Assembly: GCA_031315995.1 (NCBI GenBank) | Contig: JALDRG010000022.1 | Coordinates: 1-46,106, forward strand | From: Nitrospira sp. | GTDB taxonomy: Bacteria > Nitrospirota > Nitrospiria > Nitrospirales > Nitrospiraceae | Length of the DNA: 46,106 nt | Direction: 5' to 3' | In this document: positions 33,047 to 42,919 of the stretch, piece after piece | Layout: the number at the start of each line of letters is the position of its first letter | Numbering within the stretch: position 1 is the stretch's first letter | The notes under the pieces: model-generated | What the model was told of the DNA's origin: nothing | Seen by the model: the letters and a program-made list of their open reading frames with translations, nothing else | Databases searched by the model: none | Position numbers and translations under genes: made by a program

Positions 33047-33529
33047 TCAGGCACGCTCAATCAGACAGACGGCCTGAGCGGCGACCGCTTCCTCGCGTCC
33101 GACCGCATCCAATCCTTCTCCGCTTTTGACTTTGACGTTCACGAGGTCGGGATCGACCTGAAGCACCTCGGCGATGTTTTTCTGCATGGTCGCCAAATGC
33201 GGGCTCAGTCGCGGCGCCTGCGCAATAATGGTGCTATCCACATTGCCGAGACGATAGCCCTTCGCGCGCAGCTTCCCCACGACGTCTTCGAGCAACTTAA
33301 GGCTTGAAATGTTTTTGAACCGTTGGTCTGAACTTGGATAGTGCCGGCCAAGATCTCCCTCTCCCATCGCGCCGAGCAGCGCATCGCAGATGGCATGCAC
33401 TAAGGCATCGGAATCGGAATGCCCTTGCAGTCCCTTGTGGTGAGGAATTTCGAGCCCGCCCAAGATCAGCTTGCGCCCCGCGACCAGCGGATGGATATCC
33501 CACCCACAGCCCACACGTACAACCGTCAT
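33047..33529 (-). CDS. ispF: 2-C-methyl-D-erythritol 2,4-cyclodiphosphate synthase
   Basis: A 160-residue enzyme of the MEP isoprenoid pathway that cyclises CDP-methylerythritol phosphate to the 2,4-cyclodiphosphate. Metal ligands Asp11, His13 (GWDIHPL) and His45 ([13 protein letters not shown]) are present, as is HSDSD just before the last of these. [19 protein letters not shown] and the C-terminal [16 protein letters not shown] segment complete the family pattern. ATG 33529 overlaps the ispD stop by 4 bases, so translation is coupled, and IspD and IspF act at nearby steps of the same pathway. Confidence 0.97.
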   Translation of the reverse strand: MTVVRVGCGWDIHPLVAGRKLILGGLEIPHHKGLQGHSDSDALVHAICDALLGAMGEGDLGRHYPSSDQRFKNISSLKLLEDVVGKLRAKGYRLGNVDSTIIAQAPRLSPHLATMQKNIAEVLQVDPDLVNVKVKSGEGLDAVGREEAVAAQAVCLIERA

Positions 33530-34281
33530 TCTGCGCTCCTCGCCGTCGTTCGTGAGCGGAGAATCGCCTCTCCGATCACAAGATCTTCCGGCCTCGTCAC
33601 CTTGATGTTTTCGCCGCTTCCTTCAACGACCACAACCGGCTTTCCGATCAGCTCCACCAGATGGGCGTCATCCGTCGCTTGCACGCCACCTAATAGGGCC
33701 TTGTGATGCCCCTCTTCCAACCAGGCACGGCGAAATGCCTGCGGTGTCTGCGCCAACCACAACGGCCGCCGATCGACCGTCCGCTCAATGACCCCGCCGC
33801 CGCCGACATATTTCACTGTGTCCCGCATCGGAAGCGCGATGATGGCCGCCCCATGCTCCACGGCTGCCTGCACGACGTTTCGAATCATGTCCTCGGTCAG
33901 AAACGGGCGCACCGCGTCATGCACCAGAACGATCTCCGTCTCCTGACCCACTTCTGCCAAGGCATGACGAACCGAATCTTGCCGCTGCTCGCCGCCGGAC
34001 ACCACCTTGGTCACCTTACCGAATTCACCGTCCGCCACAATATGATCCAGACAATACTGGCGTTCCGCTTGAGGCACCGCCAGGATGATTTCGTGGATGA
34101 CCGGAGAGGCTTGGAGAACGCGGAGAGACTGCGCGAGAATCGGCTGTCCCCCCAGGGAGAGAAACTGCTTGGGGATCCGGCCTCCCATGCGAAGTCCACG
34201 ACCGGCGGCCGGGACCAGCGCCACCGTACGTGGTCCTGTCCAGGACGGGTGCTCCTCACGAGAGGACACGGACACACTCAC
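33526..34281 (-). CDS. ispD: 2-C-methyl-D-erythritol 4-phosphate cytidylyltransferase
   Basis: A 251-residue nucleotidyltransferase that transfers CMP from CTP to methylerythritol phosphate. The N-terminal CTP-binding loop VALVPAAGRGLRMGG and PKQFLSLGGQP are at residues 20-46; VHDAVRPF and the TDDAHLVE segment are the other family marks. GTG 34281 is the first possible start after an in-frame stop about 95 bases upstream, and it adds about 18 residues of Ser/Arg-rich sequence ahead of the core compared with typical members. It overlaps ispF by 4 bases. The gap of 104 bases to the PIN/TRAM gene upstream holds nothing recognisable. Confidence 0.96.
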   Translation of the reverse strand: MSVSVSSREEHPSWTGPRTVALVPAAGRGLRMGGRIPKQFLSLGGQPILAQSLRVLQASPVIHEIILAVPQAERQYCLDHIVADGEFGKVTKVVSGGEQRQDSVRHALAEVGQETEIVLVHDAVRPFLTEDMIRNVVQAAVEHGAAIIALPMRDTVKYVGGGGVIERTVDRRPLWLAQTPQAFRRAWLEEGHHKALLGGVQATDDAHLVELIGKPVVVVEGSGENIKVTRPEDLVIGEAILRSRTTARSAE

Positions 34282-34385
34282 AGACGAGGCAACAGGACAC
34301 GGCGGGCGGCGTTCGATTCTGCGACCACGATACGCGCCACAGGCGCAGGACCGAGTGGCCTTGTGCTGGCTTCCCTAAGGCCTGA

Positions 34386-35411
34386 TTATCCACGCGCGAC
34401 CTGATATTCTTCCCGTTCAGACTCTTCCTTCAAACGAGTGAAGATCATCCGCCCCGCCGTCGTTTGGAGCACACTGGTCACGGTCACATCCACATTGCGG
34501 CCGATACAGCGGCGCGCATTGTCCACGACGATCATCGTTCCATCATCCAAGTACGCGACCCCCTGACCTGCCTCTTTGCCTTCCTTCAACACGAAGACTC
34601 GAATGGTTTCACCGGGCAACACCACTGGACGCAGGGCATTACACAGTTCATTGATGTTCAACACGCGGACACCCTGTAATTCGGCGACTTTATTCAAATT
34701 CAAATCATTGGTGACGATGCGCCCCCCCACTTTTTTGGCCAAGACCACGAGCTTGGCGTCTACTTCCTTCACATGGGGAAAATCTTCTTCGATGATACGA
34801 ACATCGACATCCGGCATTTTCTGAATCTTGTTGAGAATATCCAACCCGCGGCGGCCGCGCGCCCGCTTGAGAGAATCGGATGAGTCGGCGATATGCTGTA
34901 ATTCATGCAAGATGAAATGGGGAACCAGAAACGGGCCTTCCAGAAACCCTGTCTCACAGAGGTCCGCGACTCGGCCGTCGATGATGACGCTCGTATCCAG
35001 CACCTTGAGGCTGGCATTGGACATCCCGGCTACCGGCGCCCCCTGGTCGAGGCCGGGAAACTGTTCGTTACCGAACCGAGCCCCCATGGCGAGACCCAAG
35101 TAGGGCAAGCCTAATAAAAACACCAACCCGCCGATATGAAACAGAAACGTCTCTACATCGAAGACCGCACTGCCCACCCACTCCACCAGACCCGTCAGGA
35201 TAAGGCCGCCCGCGAGTCCTACGGCACCGCCGAGAATAATGCCGAATGAAAGTCTCCGAAGCGCGTATTCGCTCGCTAGAATGAGTCCGCCTGCCACCCC
35301 ACCTATTCCCAGCCCCATCAACAGAAACTCGCGATTTGGATCCTGGGCCCGCAGAAACAAGGCCATGCCGGCAAGAGCGCTGAGCAGAACAAATATGGCC
35401 CGTGTAACCAT
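34386..35411 (-). CDS. PIN/TRAM-domain integral membrane protein (YacL type)
   Basis: A 341-residue protein; ATG 35411 is chosen because GAGAGGAGG lies 7-10 bases upstream, against a longer frame from 35465. Four hydrophobic helices fill residues 1-110. The PIN-like nuclease domain is at about 135-260, beginning [17 protein letters not shown] with the first acidic residue Asp139, and continuing through [26 protein letters not shown] with another Asp. The C-terminal TRAM domain, an RNA-binding fold, is at about 270-325 ([30 protein letters not shown]). Members are widely found next to ispD and ispF, as here, but their RNA target is not settled. A membrane-held ribonuclease is the family-based guess. 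The 50-base gap to the degP stop suggests a shared transcript. Confidence 0.92.
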   Translation of the reverse strand: MVTRAIFVLLSALAGMALFLRAQDPNREFLLMGLGIGGVAGGLILASEYALRRLSFGIILGGAVGLAGGLILTGLVEWVGSAVFDVETFLFHIGGLVFLLGLPYLGLAMGARFGNEQFPGLDQGAPVAGMSNASLKVLDTSVIIDGRVADLCETGFLEGPFLVPHFILHELQHIADSSDSLKRARGRRGLDILNKIQKMPDVDVRIIEEDFPHVKEVDAKLVVLAKKVGGRIVTNDLNLNKVAELQGVRVLNINELCNALRPVVLPGETIRVFVLKEGKEAGQGVAYLDDGTMIVVDNARRCIGRNVDVTVTSVLQTTAGRMIFTRLKEESEREEYQVARG

Positions 35412-35461
35412 ACTGTTTGCCTCCTCTCTGTGATTCACCCCGAACGGACGATTCGGAGCAA

Positions 35462-37006
35462 TCACGGCCTCAGCGTCAGATATATGGCTCGCCCCTGCCG
35501 TTTCAACAGGAGCAACACCGATTGGTCTTTCGGCAAATTGGCGGCGACATGTTCGTACGCCTTTACTGTACCCACTGGTTTTCGATTCACCTCTAACACG
35601 AGATCCCCTTCACGCACCCCGGCCTCTTCCGCGGAACTCCCCGACTTCACCCGTACAACCACCACTCCGCGATCACTCTGCTTCAGGCCATACCGGCCGG
35701 CCAGTTCCGTGTTCAATTCCCTCACCTCGATATCCGAGAGTAATCCGGCAGGCGCCACGGACTCTCCGCCCTCTTCCAGGCCGGCTTGCGCCAGATTCTT
35801 CGGTTGCTCGGCAATGGTGAGATCGATGGACTTGGGCTTCTTTTCACGGATGATCTTCACCGTGACCTTCTTCCCTACCATCGTCTGGGCCACGGCATTT
35901 CGCAAATGGGCCGGCGAATCCATTGGCTTTCCATCGTAGTCGACGATGACATCGCCACGTTCGAAGCCGGCCTTCTTGGCCGGACTGTCATCCATGACGT
36001 CACTCACGAGGACGCCCTTCACATCTTTCGGCACACCGAACTGCGACGACAATTCAGGCGTCAATTCCTGAATCGAGACGCCTAACCAGCCGCGCACCAC
36101 TTTGCCGTGCTGAACCAACTGCTCCATGATGGAATGGGCCATGTTGCTCGGAACGGCAAAGCCGATTCCCATATTTCCGCCGCTCTGGCTATAAATGGCC
36201 GTGTTGATGCCGACCAGTTCGCCGCGCACATTCACCAGCGCGCCCCCGGAATTCCCGGGGTTGATTGCCGCATCGGTCTGAATGAAATCCTCGTATTCGG
36301 CGATGCCGGCCGCGCGACCAAGGGCACTGACGATTCCCAGCGTCACCGTCTGCGTCAGCCCGAAGGGGTTTCCCACCGCCAGGACAAACTCCCCGACCTC
36401 CAGCTTGTCGGAATCGGCCCAAGCTATGGTCGGCAGTCCGCTCGTCTCGATTTTGAGCACGGCGACGTCGGTCTTGGCATCCGTGCCGACCAGCTTCGCC
36501 TTGAACTCGCGCTTATCGGAGAGGAACACTTTGATCTCGTCGGCTTTGTTGACCACGTGATTGTTCGTGATGATGAGGCCGTTCGGGTCGACGATGACTC
36601 CGGATCCCAATCCACGTTCTTTGCGTTCCTTGGGTGCCTCAAAACGCTTCATCCATTCCTCGCCGAAGAAGCGCCTGAAGAATGGGTCTTCAAACGGGGT
36701 GCTCTTTCCCTCTTCACTTGATCCGTTCCGCGTCGCAAAAATATTCACAACCGCCGGTTTGACGATTTTGGCGACATCGACGAAACTCTGGCCACCCGCG
36801 CCGGGTAGCGTGGGCTGCACCGCCGTGGAGACCGGTCTGGCAGGAGGTACAGAAAGCGGTTCTGGAACCGCATGGCCCGTCGGCAACCAGCCGAAATCGG
36901 AAGCCAAGATGACTCCGATGAGCACGCCCGCGATCACGAGCAGTCCGGGAACTATCCAGGACCGCATTGCAGGCTTCTGTTCCGTTGGGTGGCGAAAGTC
37001 GTCCAT
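35462..37006 (-). CDS. degP: DegP/HtrA-type periplasmic serine protease
   Basis: A 514-residue trypsin-like protease and chaperone of the envelope. Residues 15-35 form one hydrophobic helix ([18 protein letters not shown]), an anchor or uncleaved signal. The protease domain covers about 75-285 with the complete triad His150 (TNNHVV), Asp180 (KTDVAVL) and Ser253 (NPGNSGG). PDZ1 is at about 310-395 ([11 protein letters not shown]...) and PDZ2 at about 420-510 ([18 protein letters not shown]). This is the full two-PDZ DegP/DegQ arrangement. ATG 37006 gives a short cytoplasmic lead. It lies 27 bases after the aldolase stop and is probably co-transcribed with it. It should degrade or refold damaged outer-membrane and periplasmic proteins. 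Confidence 0.95.
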   Translation of the reverse strand: MDDFRHPTEQKPAMRSWIVPGLLVIAGVLIGVILASDFGWLPTGHAVPEPLSVPPARPVSTAVQPTLPGAGGQSFVDVAKIVKPAVVNIFATRNGSSEEGKSTPFEDPFFRRFFGEEWMKRFEAPKERKERGLGSGVIVDPNGLIITNNHVVNKADEIKVFLSDKREFKAKLVGTDAKTDVAVLKIETSGLPTIAWADSDKLEVGEFVLAVGNPFGLTQTVTLGIVSALGRAAGIAEYEDFIQTDAAINPGNSGGALVNVRGELVGINTAIYSQSGGNMGIGFAVPSNMAHSIMEQLVQHGKVVRGWLGVSIQELTPELSSQFGVPKDVKGVLVSDVMDDSPAKKAGFERGDVIVDYDGKPMDSPAHLRNAVAQTMVGKKVTVKIIREKKPKSIDLTIAEQPKNLAQAGLEEGGESVAPAGLLSDIEVRELNTELAGRYGLKQSDRGVVVVRVKSGSSAEEAGVREGDLVLEVNRKPVGTVKAYEHVAANLPKDQSVLLLLKRQGRAIYLTLRP

Positions 37007-37033
37007 AGTGATTCGTCTCGGGTGTCCAGCCGA

Positions 37034-37957
37034 TTAGGGCTTCTCGCCCGCATATAGGCCCATGATGGTGTTCAAAAACTTGACAGCGTCGGCTTTGGGG
37101 CGTTGGAACGAATTTCGGCCTATAATCGATCCGAATCCTCCGCCGTCGCGAATCGCGCGCACTTCATCGAACACCGTTTTCTCATCGCTCTTCGCACCGC
37201 CGGAGAAGATGACGATCCGCCGTCCGTCGAATGAACTCTGCACGATATGTTTGACCCGTTCCGCCAATGTCGCGATCGGGACCTTTTCGGCTTCGTACAC
37301 CTTCTTGGCGGCCGCCTGTTCCAAATGGGCGGTGGGCAATTTGACCTTGATGATATGCGCCCCCAGTTGCGCGGCGATCTGCGCGGCATACGCCACGACG
37401 TCCAAGGCCGTTTCGCCTTCCTTGCTCAACCCTGACCCGCGCGGGTAGGACCAGACCACGACGGCCAACCCGCAGCCCTTGGCCTCTTCCGCAATCGCCC
37501 GCAGCTGTTCATACATGGCATTGCAGTGGGACGACCCCGGATAAATCGTGAAGCCGACCGCCGAACAACCCAATCGCAGGGCTTCCCGCACACTGCCCGT
37601 CACCGACGGCATCGGGTCCTTCTCGTCGTGAAGCGTATCGTGGCTGTTCAGCTTCAGGATGAGTGGAATTCTCCCGGCGAAATGGCTGGCACCGGCCTCG
37701 ATGAACCCAAGTGGAGCCGCGTACGCGTTGCACCCGGCATCAAGCGCCAGCTGAAAATGGTAATGCGGATTGTACCCGCCGGCATTGGGGGCAAAACTTC
37801 TGGCCGGACCATGCTCGAACCCTTGGTCAACCGGCAGGATAACCAATTTGCCCGTCCCCGCCAGTTTGCCGTGGTTCAGCAGCCGAGCGATGTTGGTCTT
37901 TGTCCCCGCATTGTCACTCTCATACCAGCTCAGGATTTCCTGGACCCGATTGCTCAT
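37034..37957 (-). CDS. Class I fructose-bisphosphate aldolase (archaeal/DhnA type)
   Basis: A 307-residue Schiff-base aldolase of the DeoC/LacD-like family. ATG 37957 is chosen because GGGAGG lies 6 bases upstream; a TTG two codons earlier is not needed. Family marks are ILPVDQGFEHGP (near residue 42), AAPLGFIEAG, FTIYPGSSHCNAMYEQL, VWSYPRGSGLS and AHIIKVKLPT, where Lys204 or Lys206 is the likely Schiff-base lysine. IFSGGAKSDE and GSIIGRNSFQRP form the phosphate-binding end. It joins dihydroxyacetone phosphate and glyceraldehyde 3-phosphate in the gluconeogenic direction or splits fructose 1,6-bisphosphate. The FBPase gene ends 36 bases upstream on the same strand, so the two consecutive gluconeogenic steps are encoded together. 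Confidence 0.94.
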   Translation of the reverse strand: MSNRVQEILSWYESDNAGTKTNIARLLNHGKLAGTGKLVILPVDQGFEHGPARSFAPNAGGYNPHYHFQLALDAGCNAYAAPLGFIEAGASHFAGRIPLILKLNSHDTLHDEKDPMPSVTGSVREALRLGCSAVGFTIYPGSSHCNAMYEQLRAIAEEAKGCGLAVVVWSYPRGSGLSKEGETALDVVAYAAQIAAQLGAHIIKVKLPTAHLEQAAAKKVYEAEKVPIATLAERVKHIVQSSFDGRRIVIFSGGAKSDEKTVFDEVRAIRDGGGFGSIIGRNSFQRPKADAVKFLNTIMGLYAGEKP

Positions 37958-37993
37958 AATCAACCTCCCAACAGACCTCAGTCACAGTTGTCG

Positions 37994-38992
37994 TTACGCA
38001 CGTCCTTGTATGCAGGCCTCCGCCTGGCCGACATCCTCGGCACTCCCAATAATCAGTGGAACCCTCTGATGGAGGGCCTTCGGTTCAACGTCGAGAATGC
38101 GCATCATCCCCGTCGTCGCCTTACCCCCGGCCTGTTCCACGACCATGGCAAGCGGATTTCCCTCATACATCAATCGCAGTTTTCCTTCCGGCTTGTCATT
38201 CTCACCCGGATACAGATAGATGCCGCCACCCAAGAGTATGCGATGAACGTCCGCGACCAAACACCCGCTATATCGCCCGCTATAGGGACGCCCGGTCGCC
38301 TTGTCCTGCATTTTCAGATGATCGAGATATTTCTGTGTCCCAGCTGGCCATCGGTGGTAGTTCCCCTCATTGACTGAATAGACCTTGCCTCGTGAGGGAA
38401 TCCGAATGTTCTCGTTGGATAGGAGATATTCACCGATGGACGGTTCAAGCGTGAAGCCATGCACACCCTGCCCGACCGTGAACACAAGCATGGTGCTCGC
38501 CCCGTACAACACGTATCCTGCGGCTATCTGCTCAGTCCCTTTTTGAAGCAACTCGTCCTCCACGGGCCGTCGCTCCCCCATCCGCGATCTGCGGATGGAG
38601 AAAATCGCTCCCAATGGCATATTGACATCGGTATTGGAGGATCCGTCCAGCGGATCGACCAATAACATGTACTTCGCCCCTTCGTGGACCATTTTCAAAG
38701 GTTTTTCCATCTCTTCAGAAGCCAGGACACACACGAGACCGCTGTGTTCGAACACGCGAACGAAGGTATCATTTGCGATCTGATCGAGCTTCTTGACCAC
38801 CTCACCTTGGATGTTGGTCTCTCCGGTGATGCCGAGGATCTTGTTCAATCCGGCTCTCCGTAAGTCATGAGCAATCATTTTGCCGACTAGGCCAATTTGG
38901 GTGAGCAGGACGGAGAATTCTCCGGTCGCTTCGGGATGCGCAGCCTGTTGTTCGATAATAAAGCGGCTTAACGTAATGGGAAACTTCGCCAT
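37994..38992 (-). CDS. fbp: Fructose-1,6-bisphosphatase, class I
   Basis: A 332-residue FBPase that removes the 1-phosphate from fructose 1,6-bisphosphate, the committed step of gluconeogenesis. The metal-binding motifs ASEEME (Glu93, Glu94) and VDPLDGSSN (Asp113, Asp116) are intact, as are YGASTMLVF, NEGNYHRWP, YSGRYSGCLVADVHRIL and the C-terminal EQAGGKATTG with RVPLIIGS. Length is normal for class I. ATG 38992 begins MAKFPITLSRFIIEQQ. The aldolase follows 36 bases downstream. In an autotroph fixing CO2 by the reductive TCA cycle this pair would supply hexose phosphates for the polysaccharide genes encoded upstream; that link is inference. Confidence 0.96.
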   Translation of the reverse strand: MAKFPITLSRFIIEQQAAHPEATGEFSVLLTQIGLVGKMIAHDLRRAGLNKILGITGETNIQGEVVKKLDQIANDTFVRVFEHSGLVCVLASEEMEKPLKMVHEGAKYMLLVDPLDGSSNTDVNMPLGAIFSIRRSRMGERRPVEDELLQKGTEQIAAGYVLYGASTMLVFTVGQGVHGFTLEPSIGEYLLSNENIRIPSRGKVYSVNEGNYHRWPAGTQKYLDHLKMQDKATGRPYSGRYSGCLVADVHRILLGGGIYLYPGENDKPEGKLRLMYEGNPLAMVVEQAGGKATTGMMRILDVEPKALHQRVPLIIGSAEDVGQAEACIQGRA

Positions 38993-39125
38993 GCTCGGGG
39001 TTCCTCATGAACTGAACGATGATAGGCCGAAACGACGAGGGCTTCGGACAGAGCCGACGCCCTCCCCCTGAACTTGGCGCGATTATAGCGGTTTCCGGCC
39101 GAGCGAGCAAACCGAGAGCGATGCC

Positions 39126-39956
39126 TTACTGATGGCCGGCCGAACCATACCCTTCCGTCAATTCAGCCACGATCGAGCCCACCACAACCTTGGCTTTCAT
39201 TCGGACGGGCACCCGGTGGTCATCGGTCGTAAACCAGACGCGAATGTTGCCCTCATTGAGGAAAATTCCCTGAAACGGCATGATGACCACGACCCGGGCC
39301 GTCTGTTGTTTCCCCCATCTACCTTCCAATGTTTCAATGGCTTCGACCCGGACATCCATCTTATAGTTTTTCTTGTCATGATGCACGGTCATCGTCAAAG
39401 AGGCCCCCGGCACAAACGGCAGGACCTTGCGCACATAGTATAAACACGACATGGCATCCTGCGCATCGGGAGGAATCTGAAGTTCGTCGGTTTTCCCGTC
39501 TTTCACGGCGGTGACCAGGCCTTCGCTGTGCCGGAAGGTATAGTCGAAATCATTGAACCGCTTCCCCTCACGGCGTGCAAACGTCATGTGTCTGGGCAAA
39601 AAGGACTCGAGATCGACGATGGACACCCCGCGGTTCAGAACGGGATAGAACTTGGTGACGGTGGGGCTTGATCGAGCCGTCATGGCAAAGATGAGCTGCG
39701 GCCGGCCCTGCTCGTCTGAATGTTCCTGAACGACCATGGTCGCAATTCCTGCGCGCATCCCCAACCAGGTCACGTCATACGAGAGTTGTTCGCCGTTGGC
39801 AAAGGGAAGCGCGACCGGCGCGAGGAACTGCCCATCTGTTGACACGCGAGACGGCGACGAACCGGAAGAAACGATCGGAGCCAGGATCGCGACAGCAAAA
39901 AACAGGATGGCTCGGACTGAGGCAGAAGAGAATGGTACGTTATGCCGACAGAACAC
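39126..39956 (-). CDS. DUF3108 exported protein
   Basis: A 276-residue protein with a signal peptide (residues 10-32, AILFFAVAILAPIVSSGSS) and a DUF3108 beta-rich domain from about residue 52: FANGEQLSYDVTWLGMRAGIATM, then YPVLNRGVSIVDLESFLPRHMTFARREG, and a closing VWFTTDDHRVPVRMKAKVVVGSIVAEL. The family is periplasmic and uncharacterised, with a lipocalin-like or LolA-like strand order suspected by some annotators. The GTG start at 39956 overlaps the end of the phosphomannomutase gene by 17 bases, so translation is probably coupled. An envelope or polysaccharide role is suggested by position only. Confidence 0.85.
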   Translation of the reverse strand: MFCRHNVPFSSASVRAILFFAVAILAPIVSSGSSPSRVSTDGQFLAPVALPFANGEQLSYDVTWLGMRAGIATMVVQEHSDEQGRPQLIFAMTARSSPTVTKFYPVLNRGVSIVDLESFLPRHMTFARREGKRFNDFDYTFRHSEGLVTAVKDGKTDELQIPPDAQDAMSCLYYVRKVLPFVPGASLTMTVHHDKKNYKMDVRVEAIETLEGRWGKQQTARVVVIMPFQGIFLNEGNIRVWFTTDDHRVPVRMKAKVVVGSIVAELTEGYGSAGHQ

Positions 39957-41340
39957 GTCGTGCCTGCGCGAGCTCGGTTTCGATGGTCGCGCGAATCACA
40001 TCCAGCCGGGCCGGCGAGGGGGCTTCAAACCGGAGGACCAGCGCTGGCTGCGTATTGGAGGCTCGGATCAAGCCCCATCCATCTTCAAAAATCGCGCGGA
40101 CGCCGTCGATCGTCACCAACTCACGCATGCGAAGATTCGACGCGCCGACCGACTGACCGTCCGCGAGGTAGGCCGTCAATTGCGCTCGCACCTGATCGAC
40201 CAGTTGAAACTTCAACGCATCGGGACAGTCGACGCGAATCTCCGGTGTCACCGTCGTCTGGGGAAGGTCGGCGACTAAACTGGAGAGCGACTGTTTGGTT
40301 TTGGCCAGAATCTCAACCAACCGGCAGGACGCATAGATGGCATCGTCGAAACCGAAATAGCGATCGGCAAAAAACATATGGCCGGACATTTCTCCGGCCA
40401 GGACCGCGGACTCGGCTTTCAGCTTGGCCTTCATCAGCGAGTGGCCGGTTTTCCACATGATCGGCCGTCCGCCCTTCGCCGCGATGTCGTCGTACAAACA
40501 TTGCGAAGCCTTGACCTCGGAGATAAACGTAGTGCCGGGCCGCTCGGCAAGGATATCCCGCGCGTACACAATCATCAGTCGATCGCCCCAAAGAATTTCT
40601 CCCCGCTCGTCGACCGCACCGATCCGGTCGGCGTCTCCGTCGTAGCCGATGCCGACATCGGCCTTCTGCTCCTTCACCGTCGCGATCAAATCTTGAAGGT
40701 TTTCCACGACCGTGGGATCAGGATGGTGATTGGGGAATCGTCCGTCCAATTCATCATAGAGTCCGGTGACGCGGCACCCCATCTGCTCGAGCGCCTGCTT
40801 GGCCACCAACGAGGCCGCGCCGTTCCCGCAATCGATCACGACATGGAGATGGTCCGCCCGCACGCCGGCAAAGTTCGTTTTGAGATGGTGCAGGTAATCG
40901 GGAATGATAGGATGGGCGGAGAGTCGACCGGAACCAGCCGTGAATTGACCGGCTTCCATGACCCGCCGCAATCGCTGAATCTCTTCCCCATGAATCGCTT
41001 CTTTCCCGATGCAGATCTTAAAGCCATTGTATTCAGCGGCGTTGTGGCTGCCGGTGATCATGATCCCACCGTCCACCGGCAAGGTAAATAATGAAAAGTA
41101 CAGAAGCGGAGAGGCACAGAGCCCCAAGTCGACCACATCAAGCCCGCCGGCCAGCAGTCCGCGAACCAAGGCCTCTTGTAACCCGGGCGAGCTCAGCCTG
41201 CCGTCTCTCCCGAGGCTGATTCGTGATGCTCCCTGTTCCCGGGCCATGGTGGCATAGGCTCGCCCCACTTGCTCGGCGATTGCTTCGGTGAGTTCTTCTC
41301 CGACAATGCCCCTCAGATCATATTCGCGAAACAGCGCCAT
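39940..41340 (-). CDS. manB: Phosphomannomutase/phosphoglucomutase
   Basis: A 466-residue alpha-D-phosphohexomutase that interconverts mannose (or glucose) 6-phosphate and 1-phosphate. The four-domain order is complete: the phosphoserine loop MITGSHNAAEYNGFK with Ser98, the metal loop DGDADR (Asp234, Asp236, Asp238), the sugar loop GEMSGH (316-321) and the C-terminal phosphate loop RASNTQP. The TGSHN context is the AlgC-like form, but the usual Pro after Asn100 is Ala here. Length is right for AlgC/ManB. ATG 41340 begins MALFREYDLRGIVGEEL. It lies 83 bases after manC, with which it forms the route from fructose 6-phosphate to GDP-mannose. Confidence 0.95.
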   Translation of the reverse strand: MALFREYDLRGIVGEELTEAIAEQVGRAYATMAREQGASRISLGRDGRLSSPGLQEALVRGLLAGGLDVVDLGLCASPLLYFSLFTLPVDGGIMITGSHNAAEYNGFKICIGKEAIHGEEIQRLRRVMEAGQFTAGSGRLSAHPIIPDYLHHLKTNFAGVRADHLHVVIDCGNGAASLVAKQALEQMGCRVTGLYDELDGRFPNHHPDPTVVENLQDLIATVKEQKADVGIGYDGDADRIGAVDERGEILWGDRLMIVYARDILAERPGTTFISEVKASQCLYDDIAAKGGRPIMWKTGHSLMKAKLKAESAVLAGEMSGHMFFADRYFGFDDAIYASCRLVEILAKTKQSLSSLVADLPQTTVTPEIRVDCPDALKFQLVDQVRAQLTAYLADGQSVGASNLRMRELVTIDGVRAIFEDGWGLIRASNTQPALVLRFEAPSPARLDVIRATIETELAQARRVLSA

Positions 41341-41423
41341 GCATCACTCCAAGTGCGAAGGTAGATTCGGCGATCTGATACATTTCTTGGCCTTCACTGC
41401 AACAAGTCGCCAGATCAGTCAAT

Positions 41424-42872
41424 TCATTTCTGAGTTCGGCCATAGTCGTCCTGGAAACGCACGATATCGTCTTCGCCAAGATAGGGGCCGTTCTGGACCT
41501 CGATAATGTGCAACATCTCAGGGCCGAGATTTTCAAGACGATGGGGCGTCTCCACAGGGATGGCGGTGCTCTGTCCGACCCGCAGATCCAGGAGTTCTTC
41601 ACCTCTCGTCACCCGCGCGGTTCCGGCAATGACGACCCAATGCTCGCTGCGCTTATGGTGCAATTGCAGAGACAAACGTCCTCCGGGGCTCACCGTCACC
41701 CGCTTGACCTTATATCCAGGACCTTCCTCTAAAACCGTGTAGGATCCCCAGGGGCGAAACACGGTCAGATGCTCCAAATGTTCGGGAGCCCCCTGCTGCT
41801 TGAGAATCTCAACCATCTGCTTCACGTCTTGTGAGCGCGATTTTGGGCAAATCAACGTGGCATCCGGCGTATCCACCACGACCATATCGGAGAGTCCGAT
41901 GGTCGCGACAACTCGTCGATCGGCGTAGAGGACGGAATTGGTGCTGTCCATATCGATGACTCGCCCACTGACGACGTTCCCGGCCTTGTCGCGTGGGGCG
42001 ACCTCTTCAAGACTGCTCCAATTGCCCACATCCGACCATCCGAATCCGACCGGAATCATCGCCGCATGGGCCGACTGTTCCATGACCCCGTTATCGATCG
42101 ACACCGACGGCACCTTCTTATAGGCTGCCTCGACCAGCCCTGGCTCGGCACCCGATGCCATGAGGGCATGGACCCGCTGAATGGCCTTGGCCAACTGCGG
42201 CTGATGCCGGTGAATTTCCTCCAGAATGGTGGCCGCCTTCCAGAGAAACATTCCGCTATTCCAAAAGTAGTTGCCGTTCTTCAGATACTGCGCCGCCTTG
42301 GTCCGGTTCGGTTTTTCCACAAACCGCGCGACCGGATGCCCGGTCAGCCGACCCTTCTTGGCGAGCGATGATCGTCGATTAGGCTGAATATAGCCATAGC
42401 CCGTCTCCGGCCTGGTCGGCTTAATGCCGAACGTCACCAGATGTCCCTGATCGGCCAGTTGCACGCCCAACGCCACCGCCGACTGAAACGCCTTCTCGCC
42501 CGTCACCACATGATCCGCCGGAAGAACCAGCATCATCGCGTCAGGATCGCGTAACAAGAGCTCCGCCGCCACCAACGCAATGGCCGGAGCGGTGTTGCGA
42601 CCGACCGGCTCGACCACATAATTGCTTTTCAACGCCGACTTCCACTCTGCCAACTGTACGCGAATCGAATCCGCCTGGCCCGGGTTGGTGGAGATGATGA
42701 CCTGCTCGGGCTTCGCGCAGGAGAGGACGCGCCGCATCGTCTGTTGAATAAGCGTCTCGTTGCCGATGATCCGCAGGAGTTGTTTGGGATACAGATGCCG
42801 GCTTAACGGCCAAAAGCGTGTCCCGCTGCCGCCGGCCAAAATCACCGGATAGAGATGGTTCGTCATATCCAT
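41424..42872 (-). CDS. manC: Mannose-1-phosphate guanylyltransferase / mannose-6-phosphate isomerase
   Basis: A 482-residue bifunctional type II enzyme. ATG 42872 (MDMTNHLYPVILAGG) is chosen since AAGGA lies 8 bases upstream and the longer frame to 42995 is Arg-rich and unlike the family. Residues 8-275 are the GDP-mannose pyrophosphorylase domain with GGSGTRFWPLSR (14-25), YPKQ, the FVEKP motif and SVDNGVMEQ-like SIDNGVMEQ. Residues 365-475 are the cupin isomerase domain with RPWGSY, LQLHHKRSEHWVV (metal His) and IPVETPHRLEN. It turns mannose 1-phosphate into GDP-mannose and may also make mannose 6-phosphate from fructose 6-phosphate. The neighbours, a phosphomannomutase and polysaccharide genes, fit this. 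Confidence 0.96.
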   Translation of the reverse strand: MDMTNHLYPVILAGGSGTRFWPLSRHLYPKQLLRIIGNETLIQQTMRRVLSCAKPEQVIISTNPGQADSIRVQLAEWKSALKSNYVVEPVGRNTAPAIALVAAELLLRDPDAMMLVLPADHVVTGEKAFQSAVALGVQLADQGHLVTFGIKPTRPETGYGYIQPNRRSSLAKKGRLTGHPVARFVEKPNRTKAAQYLKNGNYFWNSGMFLWKAATILEEIHRHQPQLAKAIQRVHALMASGAEPGLVEAAYKKVPSVSIDNGVMEQSAHAAMIPVGFGWSDVGNWSSLEEVAPRDKAGNVVSGRVIDMDSTNSVLYADRRVVATIGLSDMVVVDTPDATLICPKSRSQDVKQMVEILKQQGAPEHLEHLTVFRPWGSYTVLEEGPGYKVKRVTVSPGGRLSLQLHHKRSEHWVVIAGTARVTRGEELLDLRVGQSTAIPVETPHRLENLGPEMLHIIEVQNGPYLGEDDIVRFQDDYGRTQK

Positions 42873-42919
42873 GGCGCGTCCTTCACTATTGTCATTGGCA
42901 TAACGTGATTGCGGATGAC

